A DNA stretch of 64,000 nucleotides from Natronorubrum halalkaliphilum (GCF_009834785.1 NZ_WUYX01000026.1:124120-188119); one strand, 5' to 3'. Positions 50,179-58,977 are shown, counted from the first letter of the stretch. Notes: generated from the sequence alone by a model not told the origin. Program-made: numbers and translations.

Positions 50179-50814
50179 ATGTCAACCGAAACACCGAGGT
50201 CGATGGCGTTCGATTACGAGTGGGAGTATTCTCCACGTGTAACGACGCTTTTCGGCCTCTTTACGGTCGTCGCAGTTCTCGGGTGGATGATAACGGTCGC
50301 TCTCACAGCGATCCACATATTCGCAGTCCCCGCAATACCAGCCGATGCACCGGTACAGGGAAGTATCGAGGTCATCACCAGCCCGTGGGCGTACGTCTTC
50401 GGAATCCCGCTCGCGACACTCGGCGGGTTTTACTACCTGACGACGATCGGACTCGCGCTCTGGTGGTTCGACACCCGACACCCGCTGCTCATCAAGATTC
50501 TCACGCCGATCACCGCCAGCGGCGTCGCGTTCTCGGCGTACTTCGTCTACCTGCAACTGGGCGTCATCGGTGAGATCTGTCCGTTCTGTATGATGTCCGC
50601 AGCAGCAACGGTCGTCCTGTTCGGCCTCGAGTTAGTAATCCTCCGGCAGAGCACGACGCCGTCGCTGTCCAGCATGGGAAGTGACCTCGGTCGCGTCTTC
50701 GGGGAGACGAACTACGCAGTCGTCCTCTTCCCGGTTCTCGTGGGGTTGGTCACGCTCGCGGCCCTGTTTATGATTCCGTTGCTCCCGCTGCCGGACGTCG
50801 TTCCGTTCGCCTGA
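50179..50814 (+). CDS. Vitamin K epoxide reductase (VKOR)-family protein lacking loop cysteines
   Basis: 211 residues from the ATG at 50179. Four to five helices: VVAVLGWMITVALTAIHIF, FGIPLATLGGFYYLTTIGL, ASGVAFSAYFVYLQL, and EICPFCMMSAAATVVLFGLE, plus a last helix. The CPFC active pair and surrounding pattern match VKOR proteins that reoxidise exported DsbA-like proteins through quinone. The shuttle-loop pair normally seen before FGIP (C-x6-9-C) is missing: the loop reads PVQGSIEVITSPWAYVFGIP with no Cys. It may work with an external thiol partner, such as the DsbA-like protein at 58246-58977. Confidence 0.85.
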   Translation: MSTETPRSMAFDYEWEYSPRVTTLFGLFTVVAVLGWMITVALTAIHIFAVPAIPADAPVQGSIEVITSPWAYVFGIPLATLGGFYYLTTIGLALWWFDTRHPLLIKILTPITASGVAFSAYFVYLQLGVIGEICPFCMMSAAATVVLFGLELVILRQSTTPSLSSMGSDLGRVFGETNYAVVLFPVLVGLVTLAALFMIPLLPLPDVVPFA

Positions 50815-50892
50815 TCACACCGACATCAAGCCTCGGCTAGCGATTCTACGAAACAAAATATAGCACACCAGTCCATCCTCGTTCGCCGGTGG

Positions 50893-51318
50893 TCACCGCG
50901 ACAAGTCCGTGTCTACGCCATCAAGTTCGTGATCGATCGCCCAGACGTGGAAGTGACCGAAGGCGGGAAACAATTGCTCAGCTTTTGCCGTCGGTTCGTA
51001 CTCGACACGTGGTGGAACTTCGTTATACTCTTCGCGGACGAGCAACCCCGCGTTAGTCAATTCCCGTAATCGGACAGAGAGCGTATTCGCAGCGATATCG
51101 AGCGAGGATTCCAGTTCAGAAAACCGTAGTGGGCCATCGGCAAACGCGAACTCCGACAGAACCGCGATCGCATGGGCGCTCCCGAGCAGCGATAGTAGCT
51201 CTTCGACCGTTGTCTCGACCTGCTGTCGTTGCTCTGGCGATAGCGATTCACGCAGATCACGTGCCTCTCCGGCGGATAATCCCGAACCCAGCCGAGACGA
51301 CTCTTCGTTCCGTGTCAC
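50893..51318 (-). CDS. HxlR-family winged-helix regulator
   Basis: 141 residues from the GTG at 51318, preferred over a longer ATG at 51456 because the extra 46 codons lack family character and would overlap the divergent gene and its operator. A short helix lead (ARDLRESLSPEQRQQVETTV) precedes an HxlR winged helix: SAHAIAVLSEFAFADGPLRF, DIAANTLSVRLRELTNAGLL and EYEPTAKAEQLFPAF. No cysteine. It probably represses or activates the divergent NAD(P)-binding gene through the palindromes at 51356-51410. Confidence 0.85.
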   Translation of the reverse strand: MTRNEESSRLGSGLSAGEARDLRESLSPEQRQQVETTVEELLSLLGSAHAIAVLSEFAFADGPLRFSELESSLDIAANTLSVRLRELTNAGLLVREEYNEVPPRVEYEPTAKAEQLFPAFGHFHVWAIDHELDGVDTDLSR

Positions 51319-51355
51319 GTCTGGAACGACTACGCGTACCGCCTTAACTTTGTTA

Positions 51356-51410
51356 TTCGAACCTTTGGATATCCATGGCGTATCACCCCTCCACTTCGAA
51401 GGTTCGAAGT
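51356..51410. promoter_or_regulatory. HxlR-gene/reductase operator: TTCGAA-containing inverted repeats
   Basis: TTCGAACCTT (51356-51365) and AAGGTTCGAA (51399-51408) are exact inverted copies 33 bases apart. The second also lies in a near palindrome ACTTCGAA-GG-TTCGAAGT (51393-51410). A TATA-like AAGTATAATA (51414-51423) follows, 23 bases before the ATG at 51446. Confidence 0.6.
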
Positions 51411-51445
51411 TGGAAGTATAATACGTTGGTCGCTCTACTAGGTGT

Positions 51446-52075
51446 ATGCAAATCACCGTCTTCGGCGCGACCGGCCGGACAGGGATTCCACTATGCGAAC
51501 AGGCGCTCGCCAGGAATTACGAAGTCGTTGCCCACACGCGATCGCCGGAGAAACTTCCGTTTGAGGATGAGCAGTTGACCATTGTCGAAGGCGATGTATA
51601 CACCGGAGACGGTGTCGCCGAAGCCGTCGAGGGCGCCGACGCAGTCGTGAGCGTTTTGGGTCACGGTGACGGATCACCCGACGACCTGCTCACGGTTGCT
51701 GGCGACCACATCATCGAGGCGATGGAAGACGCCAACGTGACTCGGTTCGTGACGCTCGTCGGAGCCGGGGTCCGCGAAGAGGGCGAATCGGTGTCCCTCG
51801 GCGGGAAAATAATGGGTGCGCTCCTGAAACTGCTCGCCCGCGACGTACTCGAAGATGCTGCCGAACACGCTCGCCGGGTGCGTGCGTCACAGCTCGAGTG
51901 GACGATCCTTCGGGCCCCACGACTCGGTGAAGGCAACCCGGAGGGCGATTACCGAATCGGCGACCTCAAACTGGGCTTCGACGCAGTCGATCGCGGCGAT
52001 GTCGCTACCTGTCTCCTCGACCGACTCGAAAAGAACGATTACGGCGAAGAGATGCCGAAAGTCGGCGCCGTGTAG
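51446..52075 (+). CDS. NAD(P)-binding atypical SDR (NmrA/BVR-B-like)
   Basis: 209 residues. Rossmann fold with ITVFGATGRTGIPLCEQAL (GxxGxxG), ADAVVSVLGHGDG, FVTLVGAGVREEG and SQLEWTILRAPRLGEG. It lacks a clear YxxxK, as in atypical SDRs such as flavin reductase/biliverdin reductase B. Reaction unknown, probably quinone, flavin or stress-product reduction. Divergent from an HxlR regulator with shared operators, so likely inducible. Confidence 0.9.
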   Translation: MQITVFGATGRTGIPLCEQALARNYEVVAHTRSPEKLPFEDEQLTIVEGDVYTGDGVAEAVEGADAVVSVLGHGDGSPDDLLTVAGDHIIEAMEDANVTRFVTLVGAGVREEGESVSLGGKIMGALLKLLARDVLEDAAEHARRVRASQLEWTILRAPRLGEGNPEGDYRIGDLKLGFDAVDRGDVATCLLDRLEKNDYGEEMPKVGAV

Positions 52076-52088
52076 GACCTGTCAACAA

Positions 52089-52109
52089 CCCCGACCTCAA
52101 GGGTCGGGG
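52089..52109. mobile_element. Hairpin resembling an IS200/IS605 end, or a terminator
   Basis: Arms CCCCGACC (52089-52096) and GGTCGGGG (52102-52109) with a 5-base loop, followed by CATCCGCCTCGACCGC. Similar G/C hairpins with this loop are typical of haloarchaeal IS200/IS605 or TnpB-element ends, but no transposase gene remains here. It lies 13 bases after the preceding stop, so a transcription terminator is the alternative. Confidence 0.4.
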
Positions 52110-52216
52110 CATCCGCCTCGACCGCTGATGAAGGGTCTCGAGCAATCTCTCACGAGCCAGTTCTTCTTCCGGCGTTCGGTTATCATACCGAAATAGCGGG
52201 CGACAAACGGCGAGGA

Positions 52217-54070
52217 TCAGTCGTGCGGGTGGAACCGCTTGACGGCGCGGTCGACGGCGTCGGTCTGCCCGAGAAAGGTCACGCGGTCGCCGTCGCGGAG
52301 TTCGTGGTCGCCCGTCGGGACTTCGGTCGAACTGTCTCGGTGAGTGAGCAGGCCGACGATGACGCCGTCGGGTATCTCGGCGTTGAGTTCGGCGATCGTC
52401 TTCCCGACGAGATCCGCCGCCGTCACCTCGATCTCCTGGACGTCGCCGGTGCGGCCGAGTTCGTTCATCCACGCCGACAGCGACGGCCGCTCTAAGACGT
52501 TCTCGAGCGACCACGCGGTCGCCATCGAGAGGTCGATCGCGCGGACGCCCAGCGACTCGAACGCGTCGACGTTGTCGGGTTGGTTGACACGCGAGGCGAC
52601 CCGTTCTACGTCGAACGTCGTCTTGGCGAGCTGACAGGCCAGCAAATTGACGTCGTCGTCGGGCGCGGTTGCGATGACCGTCTTCGCGTCGGCCGCGCCG
52701 GCCCGCTCGAGGACGTCGGCGTCGGTGCCGTCGCCCTCGAGCGCGCGTAACCCGCGCTTCTGGGCCGTTTCGACCGCGTCGGGGTCGTTGTCGATCAACA
52801 GTACGTTCTCTCCGTCCCGTTCGAGCCGTTCCGCGAGGGAGAGGCCGACTCGTCCCCCGCCGACGATTATCGTGCGCATTGGTGATACCTGAAGCGTATT
52901 CGCGATCTGTCGTGCGAGGCCGGCCTGCAGGACGACCGTCGCGAAGATGATGAGGAAGACGGTGCCGGCGAGCAGTTGGGCTTCCTGAGAGCGGCCGAGC
53001 GCCTGCAACTCGACGGCAAACAGCGTCGCGACGCTCGCGGGGATGATCCCGCGCGGACCGACGGCGCTCAGGAAGAGTCGCTCGTTGCGAGTGAACCGCT
53101 CGCTGGTCGTCGAGAGGTAGATGACGGCCGGCCGGAGCACCAGCGTGATCGCGACGACGATGGCGATTCCGGCAAGACCGAGCGAAAGGATGTCTCCGAA
53201 GTCGATCAGCGCCGCCAACGCGACGAAGACAAAGGAGAGGACGACGACCGAGAGATCGTCGAGGAAGTCGATGACGTCCTCGTGGTAGGGAAGATCGACG
53301 TTGCCGAGGACGAAGCCGGCCATCGCGGCAGCGGCGATACCCGTCTCGCTGGCGACGGTCTCGGCGCCGGCGTAGGCGACGACGATTCCGGCGAGGACGA
53401 TCAGGCGCGCGTGCAGCGGCGCCGCACAGGGTCTGGACCGTCCGCGGTCGAGCAACAGCCACACGGCGGCGGCGACGATCGCGCCGATCGCCAACCCGAC
53501 GAACAGTCGCACGGCGAAGTTGCCGACGAGCGCGGCTGGCGTCCCGTCCCCGGCGACCAGCACCTCGAAGACGACGACCACAAGGATCGCCGCCGTGACG
53601 TCGTTGATCACGCCCTCTCCCTCGAGGACGGCGGCGACGTGGTCCCGGACGGTGACGACCTGCAGAATTGGGCCGATCACGGTCGGGCCGGTCGCGATCA
53701 ACAGCGCGCCGACCAACAGTCCGACTTCGAGACTGGTCTCGAGGAAGACGACGACTGCCGCAGCCGTCCCGAGCCAGGTGATCGCTGCACCGACGGTGAC
53801 GAGGCGAGTCAGCGCCGCGGGGCTCTCGCGGAGCTTCTCGCGGCGGAGGTGGTAGCCGCCCTCGAAGAGGATTATCGCGACGCTGACACCGACCATCGCC
53901 GAGAGTCCGCCGCCGAACGTTTCCCGAGAGACGACCCCGAGCACCTCGGGACCGATCGCAATCCCCGCGAGGATCAGGAAGAGGACGCTCGGGATCCGAA
54001 GGCGGTCAGCGAGGACGCGAGAGGCGACGCCGAGTGCGAGCACGAGCGCGACGATAGCGACGAGGTTCAC
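52217..54070 (-). CDS. Monovalent cation/proton antiporter (CPA1/CPA2) with TrkA-N and TrkA-C domains
   Basis: 617 residues. Residues 1-385 hold about 12 helices of a NhaP/Kef-type exchanger, with ATGPTVIGPIL and EGEGVINDVTAAILVV carrying the ion-site acids. Then a TrkA-N Rossmann domain (about 395-520: MRTIIVGGGRVGLSLAERLE, GTDADVLERAGAADA) and a TrkA-C domain (540-615: ADLVGKTIAELNAEIPDGVI). The NAD(H)-sensing part gates exchange of Na+ or K+ for H+. Stands alone, transcribed away from the thiol-gene group. Confidence 0.93.
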   Translation of the reverse strand: MNLVAIVALVLALGVASRVLADRLRIPSVLFLILAGIAIGPEVLGVVSRETFGGGLSAMVGVSVAIILFEGGYHLRREKLRESPAALTRLVTVGAAITWLGTAAAVVVFLETSLEVGLLVGALLIATGPTVIGPILQVVTVRDHVAAVLEGEGVINDVTAAILVVVVFEVLVAGDGTPAALVGNFAVRLFVGLAIGAIVAAAVWLLLDRGRSRPCAAPLHARLIVLAGIVVAYAGAETVASETGIAAAAMAGFVLGNVDLPYHEDVIDFLDDLSVVVLSFVFVALAALIDFGDILSLGLAGIAIVVAITLVLRPAVIYLSTTSERFTRNERLFLSAVGPRGIIPASVATLFAVELQALGRSQEAQLLAGTVFLIIFATVVLQAGLARQIANTLQVSPMRTIIVGGGRVGLSLAERLERDGENVLLIDNDPDAVETAQKRGLRALEGDGTDADVLERAGAADAKTVIATAPDDDVNLLACQLAKTTFDVERVASRVNQPDNVDAFESLGVRAIDLSMATAWSLENVLERPSLSAWMNELGRTGDVQEIEVTAADLVGKTIAELNAEIPDGVIVGLLTHRDSSTEVPTGDHELRDGDRVTFLGQTDAVDRAVKRFHPHD

Positions 54071-54143
54071 GGGCGGTTACGCGCAATCGGGCCGAGCGTG
54101 GAAACGCGCGTCCCGGCCTCGTGCGGGCAGTTAACCGACGACA

Positions 54144-55172
54144 TTAGTCGCCACCGTCGGGAGTCCCGCGTGTGTTCGACTCGCTCGCACCGATCGATTG
54201 GACGACCTTGTAGAGGATCATCGACGCGACGAAGAACGACGACCCCACGAGCAGGAACACACTCACCAGGTCGAGTGCGCCCGTACCCAGCCAGTTCGCG
54301 AGTTCGGAAAGCGCGATGCCGGCGCTGGCTAGCACCATCATGAGTCCGAAGTAGACGATCACGTCGTCCTCTTCGACCATCGTGGTCGCCGCCGAGCCGA
54401 TCCGCGCGCCGAGGGCACTCCCGACGAGCAGCAGGGAGACGACCGTGAGGTCGACGCTGCCGGACATGCCGTAGGTAAAGGTCCCGAACGCGCCCGAAAA
54501 CAGTCCGGCGAACAGACTGGTTCCGACGGCGGCCGTCAGCGGCGTCCCGATCAGGTAGTAGATCGCGGGCATACGGATGAACCCGCCGCCAACGCCGATC
54601 AGCCCGGAGACGAGGCCGACGCTTCCGCCGGCACCGCCGATCGTCCACAGCGATGCTCGGCCGCCGGAGGTGAGGTTGATCATCGGCGGCACACTGTACG
54701 ACTGGATCTTCTGGCCGACCGCCGGAATCTCGTCGTCGTTGGCGTCGTCATCACCATCGTCGTCATCGTCCTCGAGGTTGTACGCACGACGCAGGAACAG
54801 CGCGCCGATTCCAGCCAGCAGGACGACGTAGGCAACGCCCGTGACGAGGTTGGCGATGCCGAGCGCCTCGAGGCCGAACACGAGCCGACTCCCGATTTCG
54901 ATCCCGATCGAGAGGACGACGAACAGGATCGCGCCGAGTTTGTAGTCGACCTGGCCGACGTCGTAGTGTTTCAAGACAGCGATAACGGACGTTCCGAAGT
55001 AAAACGCCAGCCCGCTGCCGATCGCGACCGAGGCAGGATAGTCGAGGAGCAACAGCGTCGGCGTGATCAGGAAGGAACCGCCCATCCCGAAGAAGCCGAA
55101 CAGCACCCCGACCATGAAACCGAAGCTCACGAACAGCGCCAACAGCGCCAGGCTGAGCCCGAATAGCTCCAT
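54144..55172 (-). CDS. TauE/SafE-family sulfite/sulfur exporter
   Basis: 342 residues, eight to nine helices. Family signatures: VGVLFGFFGMGGSFLITPTL, GLVSGLIGVGGGFIRMPAIY and GSALGARIGS. A charged cytoplasmic loop (YNLEDDDDDGDDDANDDEIP) splits the halves. The family exports sulfite, thiosulfate or sulfonate-derived anions. Its ATG lies three bases from the preceding DUF7512 stop, so the pair forms one unit. UspA, DsrE and thioredoxin-like genes nearby support a sulfur role. Confidence 0.9.
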   Translation of the reverse strand: MELFGLSLALLALFVSFGFMVGVLFGFFGMGGSFLITPTLLLLDYPASVAIGSGLAFYFGTSVIAVLKHYDVGQVDYKLGAILFVVLSIGIEIGSRLVFGLEALGIANLVTGVAYVVLLAGIGALFLRRAYNLEDDDDDGDDDANDDEIPAVGQKIQSYSVPPMINLTSGGRASLWTIGGAGGSVGLVSGLIGVGGGFIRMPAIYYLIGTPLTAAVGTSLFAGLFSGAFGTFTYGMSGSVDLTVVSLLLVGSALGARIGSAATTMVEEDDVIVYFGLMMVLASAGIALSELANWLGTGALDLVSVFLLVGSSFFVASMILYKVVQSIGASESNTRGTPDGGD

Positions 55173-55322
55173 CTATCGTGCGTCCGTGATCGTGTCGATC
55201 AGTGGCGTTGCGACTCGCTCGAGGGCGCCGTAGCCGACGTACAGGGCAACCGCCTGGACGAGGATGACGCCCACGAGGATCGTCGCCTGTACCAGCGGGG
55301 AGAGAGCTGCAGATTCGATCAT
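55173..55322 (-). CDS. DUF7512 small single-helix membrane protein
   Basis: 49 residues from the ATG at 55322. One hydrophobic helix, ATILVGVILVQAVALYVGYG, then ALERVATPLIDTITDAR. In haloarchaea this tiny protein is regularly encoded immediately before a TauE/SafE exporter, as here, and is probably an accessory subunit. The shared motif lies at 55418-55430 upstream. Confidence 0.7.
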   Translation of the reverse strand: MIESAALSPLVQATILVGVILVQAVALYVGYGALERVATPLIDTITDAR

Positions 55323-55417
55323 TCGTTTGGACCCCCGTTTTCGTTCGATAGTGTGCGGATCATGGATTTCTACTCATTACTCTCTATCCGGAGAGTCGGT
55401 ATAACGCTTTTGGGACT

Positions 55418-55430
55418 AGCGCACAATATT
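55418..55430. promoter_or_regulatory. Shared redox-gene motif before DUF7512-TauE/SafE
   Basis: AGCGCACAATATT, about 96 bases before the DUF7512 start and just upstream of a TATA-like CGTTATAC (coding strand). The core CACAATATT matches the other thiol-gene promoters. Confidence 0.45.
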
Positions 55431-55760
55431 ACTATAGAGTATGCGACGGCTATCCAACGGAGATATCTGTGTACGTTATGGGAATACACGTAGTTCGTCG
55501 ATCGGCCGATTCGTACCCACACTTCGTGTCGTCCGCGTTATCATTGCCGCACGATAGGCGTCGCGCAGACTGTGGCTCTCGCGGCCCGAGAGCGTGGGAG
55601 CGAACTTGGTGTTCGAGCGAACGACCGGGTTCGGCGAAAGCGTCCGGACGGCCGCGTCAAATCCCTATGAAATTACCTTCAATAATTTCCCGTTGCCGAT
55701 CGAACCGCCCTGGTATTGGGACACCCAAACAATATTATACCGTCAGCACCTACAGCCGGT
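55431..55760. other. Intergenic stretch before the tandem UspA gene
   Basis: About 330 bases. No supported gene; a small plus-strand frame at 55469-55783 shows no domain. AACAATATTATAC near 55729-55740 is the probable promoter of the UspA gene and partly resembles the shared redox motif. Confidence 0.4.
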
Positions 55761-56597
55761 ATGAAAGCGGTACTCGCCACTGACCTCTCGGCCGCCAGCG
55801 AGGCGACCATCGAGAACGAGACCTGTCTCGAGTGTCTCGGCCGGATCGGGATCGAAGCGATGCATCTCGTGACGGTCATCCCCTCGAACGTTCACAGAGG
55901 AATGCCCGGTATCGACTTCGAGAAGCGCCGAAAGAAGGCGATCCGGAACTACCAACGAGTCATCGAGAACGCGGGATTCGACGTCGAGGTACACGTCGTC
56001 CGCGGGACGCCCCACCGACGCATCCGGGGTATTGCGGAGACGATCGACGCGAGTCTCACCGTCGTCGGTTCGCGCGGGAAGAGCCCGCTCGAAAACCGCG
56101 TTATCGGCTCGACGGCGCGCAACCTCGCGAGAACGACGGAGACCCCGCTGCTCGTCAACCGAATCGAACGCGAGGCCGACGACCCGGCCGTCGTCAGACA
56201 GCACCTCTTCCAGCGCATGCTGTACGCGACGGACTTCTCCGAGAACGCCGAACGCGCGTTCGAGACGTTCTCGTATCTCCGTCACGCGACTCAAGAAGCA
56301 ACCCTTGTCCACGTCGAGACTCCGAAGGACCCGGGGCTCGCGGAAGACACGGACCCCGAGGGACGGCTAGCGGAGCTGGCCGACCAGCTCGAGGCGTGGG
56401 ATATCGAGACGCGAATCGAGGTTCGACAGGGCGATCCCGCCGACGAAATTCTCGCCGTCGAAGACGCCGTCGATCCGACGACGATCCTCGTCGGCTCGCG
56501 CGGTCACAGTCGGCTTCGGAGACTGCTGCTGGGCAGCGTCTCCGAGGATCTCGTCGCTCGAGCGAACGGGAACGTGATGCTCGTCCCACCGGCCTGA
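55761..56597 (+). CDS. Tandem universal stress protein (two UspA domains)
   Basis: 278 residues from the ATG at 55761. First domain 1-140 (KAVLATDLSAASEATIENET to LTVVGSRGKSPLENRVIGST), second 148-278 (RMLYATDFSENAERAFETFS to LVGSRGHSRLRRLLLGSV). Both have a nucleotide-binding GxxG-GS pattern. CLEC near residue 22 adds a CxxC in the first domain. Tandem UspA proteins often accompany sulfur and antiport genes; here it sits between TauE/SafE and DsrE genes. Confidence 0.92.
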   Translation: MKAVLATDLSAASEATIENETCLECLGRIGIEAMHLVTVIPSNVHRGMPGIDFEKRRKKAIRNYQRVIENAGFDVEVHVVRGTPHRRIRGIAETIDASLTVVGSRGKSPLENRVIGSTARNLARTTETPLLVNRIEREADDPAVVRQHLFQRMLYATDFSENAERAFETFSYLRHATQEATLVHVETPKDPGLAEDTDPEGRLAELADQLEAWDIETRIEVRQGDPADEILAVEDAVDPTTILVGSRGHSRLRRLLLGSVSEDLVARANGNVMLVPPA

Positions 56598-56694
56598 ATG
56601 CCCTCCCAGCCCGTCGCGTCTCGAACCGTAGCGATATTGTGATAGCGTCGAAATTGTGACCGGCTTTATCATGAGGGCGGTCGAATCGCCACGT

Positions 56695-57039
56695 ATGGCC
56701 GACGACACGACGCTCCTCCGAACGGTATTGTTCATCGCGGGGCTCGTCATACTCGTCCCGCTGGTCCTGATGGCTGTCGCCTGGCCGATGATGGGGATGT
56801 GGGGTGGCGGGCACATGTGGAATGATGGCGCGTGGACTGGCCCGGGAATGTGGTTAGTTAGCTGGGTTCCCCTCCTGATGCTCCTGGTTGTTGGCTACTT
56901 AGTGTACAGGGCTGCCGCTCGCTCGACTCGCGCCGAAGACGACCCGGCGCTCGAGGAGCTCCGACTCGCCTACGCCCGCGGTGATATCTCGGACGAAGAG
57001 TTCAAGCAACGACGTGAGCGACTACGGCGGGACGAGTGA
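56695..57039 (+). CDS. Two-helix membrane protein with SHOCT domain
   Basis: 114 residues from the ATG at 56695. Two hydrophobic helices (TVLFIAGLVILVPLVLMAVA, WVPLLMLLVVGYLVYRAA) flank a Met/Trp/Gly/His-rich outer loop (MMGMWGGGHMWNDGAWTGPG). The C-terminus is a SHOCT domain (DPALEELRLAYARGDISDEE). SHOCT modules are short oligomerisation helices at the C-terminus of small membrane proteins. The Met/His/Trp loop might bind metal, but that is inference. Confidence 0.85.
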   Translation: MADDTTLLRTVLFIAGLVILVPLVLMAVAWPMMGMWGGGHMWNDGAWTGPGMWLVSWVPLLMLLVVGYLVYRAAARSTRAEDDPALEELRLAYARGDISDEEFKQRRERLRRDE

Positions 57040-57087
57040 GTAGCACAAAGTGGCCTGAGCACTATACTGGATGTCACTCTGCACTTA

Positions 57088-57435
57088 CTAACCGATCGTC
57101 AGCACGCGATCAGCCGATCTCACGATTTCGAGGAGGTCGGCCATCGTCGACATCGGACAGTACTCGCTTTCCTCGTTGTTGCGAATCTCGAGACACGTCC
57201 CACACGCCTGCAAGTCACCACCGGCATCGACGAACGCTTCCATTCGGTCACGAACGTCGAACTGGTCATCAGTGATTTCCTCGGCCTCGACGCCTTCTCC
57301 CAGCAGGAATACTGACACGTCGTGTCCGTTCTCGACTGCCGTAATACCGAACCGTAGCGCGTTCCAGGCGCGTTCGGGATCAGCAGTCTCGAGAACGATT
57401 CCGATACTATCAACTGATCGTTCAGATTGCTGCAT
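57088..57435 (-). CDS. DsrE/DsrF-family protein
   Basis: 115 residues. DsrE fold: SIGIVLETADPERAWNALRF, HDVSVFLLGEGVEAEEI, then DLQACGTCLEIRNN with its Cys pair at the usual sulfur-relay position and ADLLEIVRSADRVLTIG. DsrE-type proteins carry persulfide sulfur between carriers. An A/T-rich promoter (TATACTATTG near 57455-57465, coding strand) lies upstream. Fits the TauE/SafE and thiol neighbours. Confidence 0.88.
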   Translation of the reverse strand: MQQSERSVDSIGIVLETADPERAWNALRFGITAVENGHDVSVFLLGEGVEAEEITDDQFDVRDRMEAFVDAGGDLQACGTCLEIRNNEESEYCPMSTMADLLEIVRSADRVLTIG

Positions 57436-57526
57436 TACAGATGTGTATTATATCCCCAATAGTATAAACTATTTCCTCCCCCATTGAGAAAGCGAGTAAA
57501 ACGAGTTCACGTGAGAATCTCAGCAG

Positions 57527-58012
57527 TCAGTCCGTCTGAACCTCTATATCTCCGACCTGGGTCGATTCGTGGTACGTACAAATGTACACCGACATCTCTT
57601 CAGAGGCGACTACACCCTCGAGGGTCGTTTCTTCGCCTTCTTCGCTGACATCGTCGCTTTGGTAGTCGTCGATAATCTCGTCATTCTCGTCTCGTATCTC
57701 TAGATTATGCGTCACGCCGTCGGCGTTGATCCAGGTGAAATCGTATTCGTTCCCCTCGATGAGCGTGATCGTTGGATTGTCCTCGCCGTCGATGATACCG
57801 GGTTCCAGCCCAGTCCACGCCTCGATGCGGCCTTCGAAGTAGAACTCGTCGATGTCTTCCCACTCGTCGTCGGCCTCGCCATTTTCCGCTCCGTCCGGCT
57901 CCTCCTCGTCCGTATCGTTTTCTTCTCCAGGTCCTCCGCACCCTGCCAGTGCTGCCATACTAACTGCACCACTCGCTCCAAGGACCATACGACGTGTCAG
58001 GTCATTATCCAT
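57527..58012 (-). CDS. Cupredoxin-type lipoprotein (halocyanin-like)
   Basis: 161 residues from the ATG at 58012. N-terminal TRRMVLGASGAVSMAALAGC has a Tat-like RR and a lipobox, so exported and lipid-anchored. An acidic linker leads to a cupredoxin fold with probable copper ligands His in DGVTHNLEI and Cys-His in SVYICTYHESTQVG. A typical axial Met is absent; Gln or none may serve. Likely a small extracytoplasmic electron carrier. It lies beside the DsbA-like gene in the same direction, so it may take electrons from thiol oxidation. Confidence 0.83.
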   Translation of the reverse strand: MDNDLTRRMVLGASGAVSMAALAGCGGPGEENDTDEEEPDGAENGEADDEWEDIDEFYFEGRIEAWTGLEPGIIDGEDNPTITLIEGNEYDFTWINADGVTHNLEIRDENDEIIDDYQSDDVSEEGEETTLEGVVASEEMSVYICTYHESTQVGDIEVQTD

Positions 58013-58245
58013 ACAACATCTATCACCAGACGACCTGATAAACGGCTATTAGGCATTAGAGAGACTGTCATTGGAGACCGACCTGGAATTCCCCAGTGGG
58101 GGACATCAGAAACAGCGACTGGATGGAGCAGCGATACAACCGATCCCCCATACACGGTTCCGGCGGGTGCCTTCGCTGCAGTATCGGAACACAAGAATCG
58201 ACAACCGTAGCACGCCAGTTCGGAACGTCAGCCGTGGCGTTCTCA

Positions 58246-58977
58246 CTACGTTTCTCGTATCTGCTCGAGTGCGTCTGCGAACCGCTCTAGTGGCTGGGCG
58301 CCAACTAGCGTCCCGGCCGCCTCCGTTTCCGGGTCAAAAACGACGAACGTCGGTGTTCCGCGGATATCGAACGCCCGTGCCTGTTCCGCGTCGGCTTCGA
58401 CCGTTTTTTCAAACTCCGAGCGCTCGTCCTCGAGACACGCCTCGAGTTCGGCGGCGTCGACGTCCGGAACCGAGTCGGTGATCTCGAGGAGGCTGTCGGC
58501 GCTGGCCCACCCCGAATTGCGCTCGCCCTGTTCCGCGAAGACCGCAGCGTGCCAGTCCCAGTACGTCGACGGGTCCGACTCGCGGACCTGTTCCCAGACG
58601 CACTTCGAGGCGACAGCAGCGGTCATCGAATCCGCCCCGAAGAAGGGCACCACGATAAAGACGAGACGAACCTCCCCCGACTCGACGTACTCCGAGACGA
58701 GGTCGGGGAGCGTCTCCCGCTCGAACTGTTCGCAGATCGGACACTGGAAGTCGGTCCAGTAGTAGATCTCGATCGGTGCGTCCGTATCGCCCATGATCGG
58801 CTTTCCCGCCAGGTCGACGCCGAGGGCTGACGTCTCTTCGCTCGCGTGCATCGTCGGCGAAAGGGAGCTACCATCGTCGGTATCGTCCGAGCGGGAGAGA
58901 TAGTAGACACCGCCGCCACCGAGCGCGAGGGTCGAACCGGCGAGCACGGCGCGCCGGGTCGTCTGATCGAGCGACAT
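58246..58977 (-). CDS. DsbA-family exported thiol oxidoreductase
   Basis: 243 residues from the ATG at 58977. TTRRAVLAGSTLALGGGGV is a Tat-type signal or anchor. The thioredoxin fold contains EIYYWTDFQCPICEQFE (CPIC) with a helical insert, then the cis-Pro segment FDIRGTPTFVVFDPE. By family it makes or rearranges disulfides in exported proteins or acts in thiol electron transfer. It could be re-oxidised by the VKOR-like membrane protein at 50179-50814. Transcribed away from the Cys-motif membrane pair at 59217-60316. Confidence 0.88.
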   Translation of the reverse strand: MSLDQTTRRAVLAGSTLALGGGGVYYLSRSDDTDDGSSLSPTMHASEETSALGVDLAGKPIMGDTDAPIEIYYWTDFQCPICEQFERETLPDLVSEYVESGEVRLVFIVVPFFGADSMTAAVASKCVWEQVRESDPSTYWDWHAAVFAEQGERNSGWASADSLLEITDSVPDVDAAELEACLEDERSEFEKTVEADAEQARAFDIRGTPTFVVFDPETEAAGTLVGAQPLERFADALEQIRET

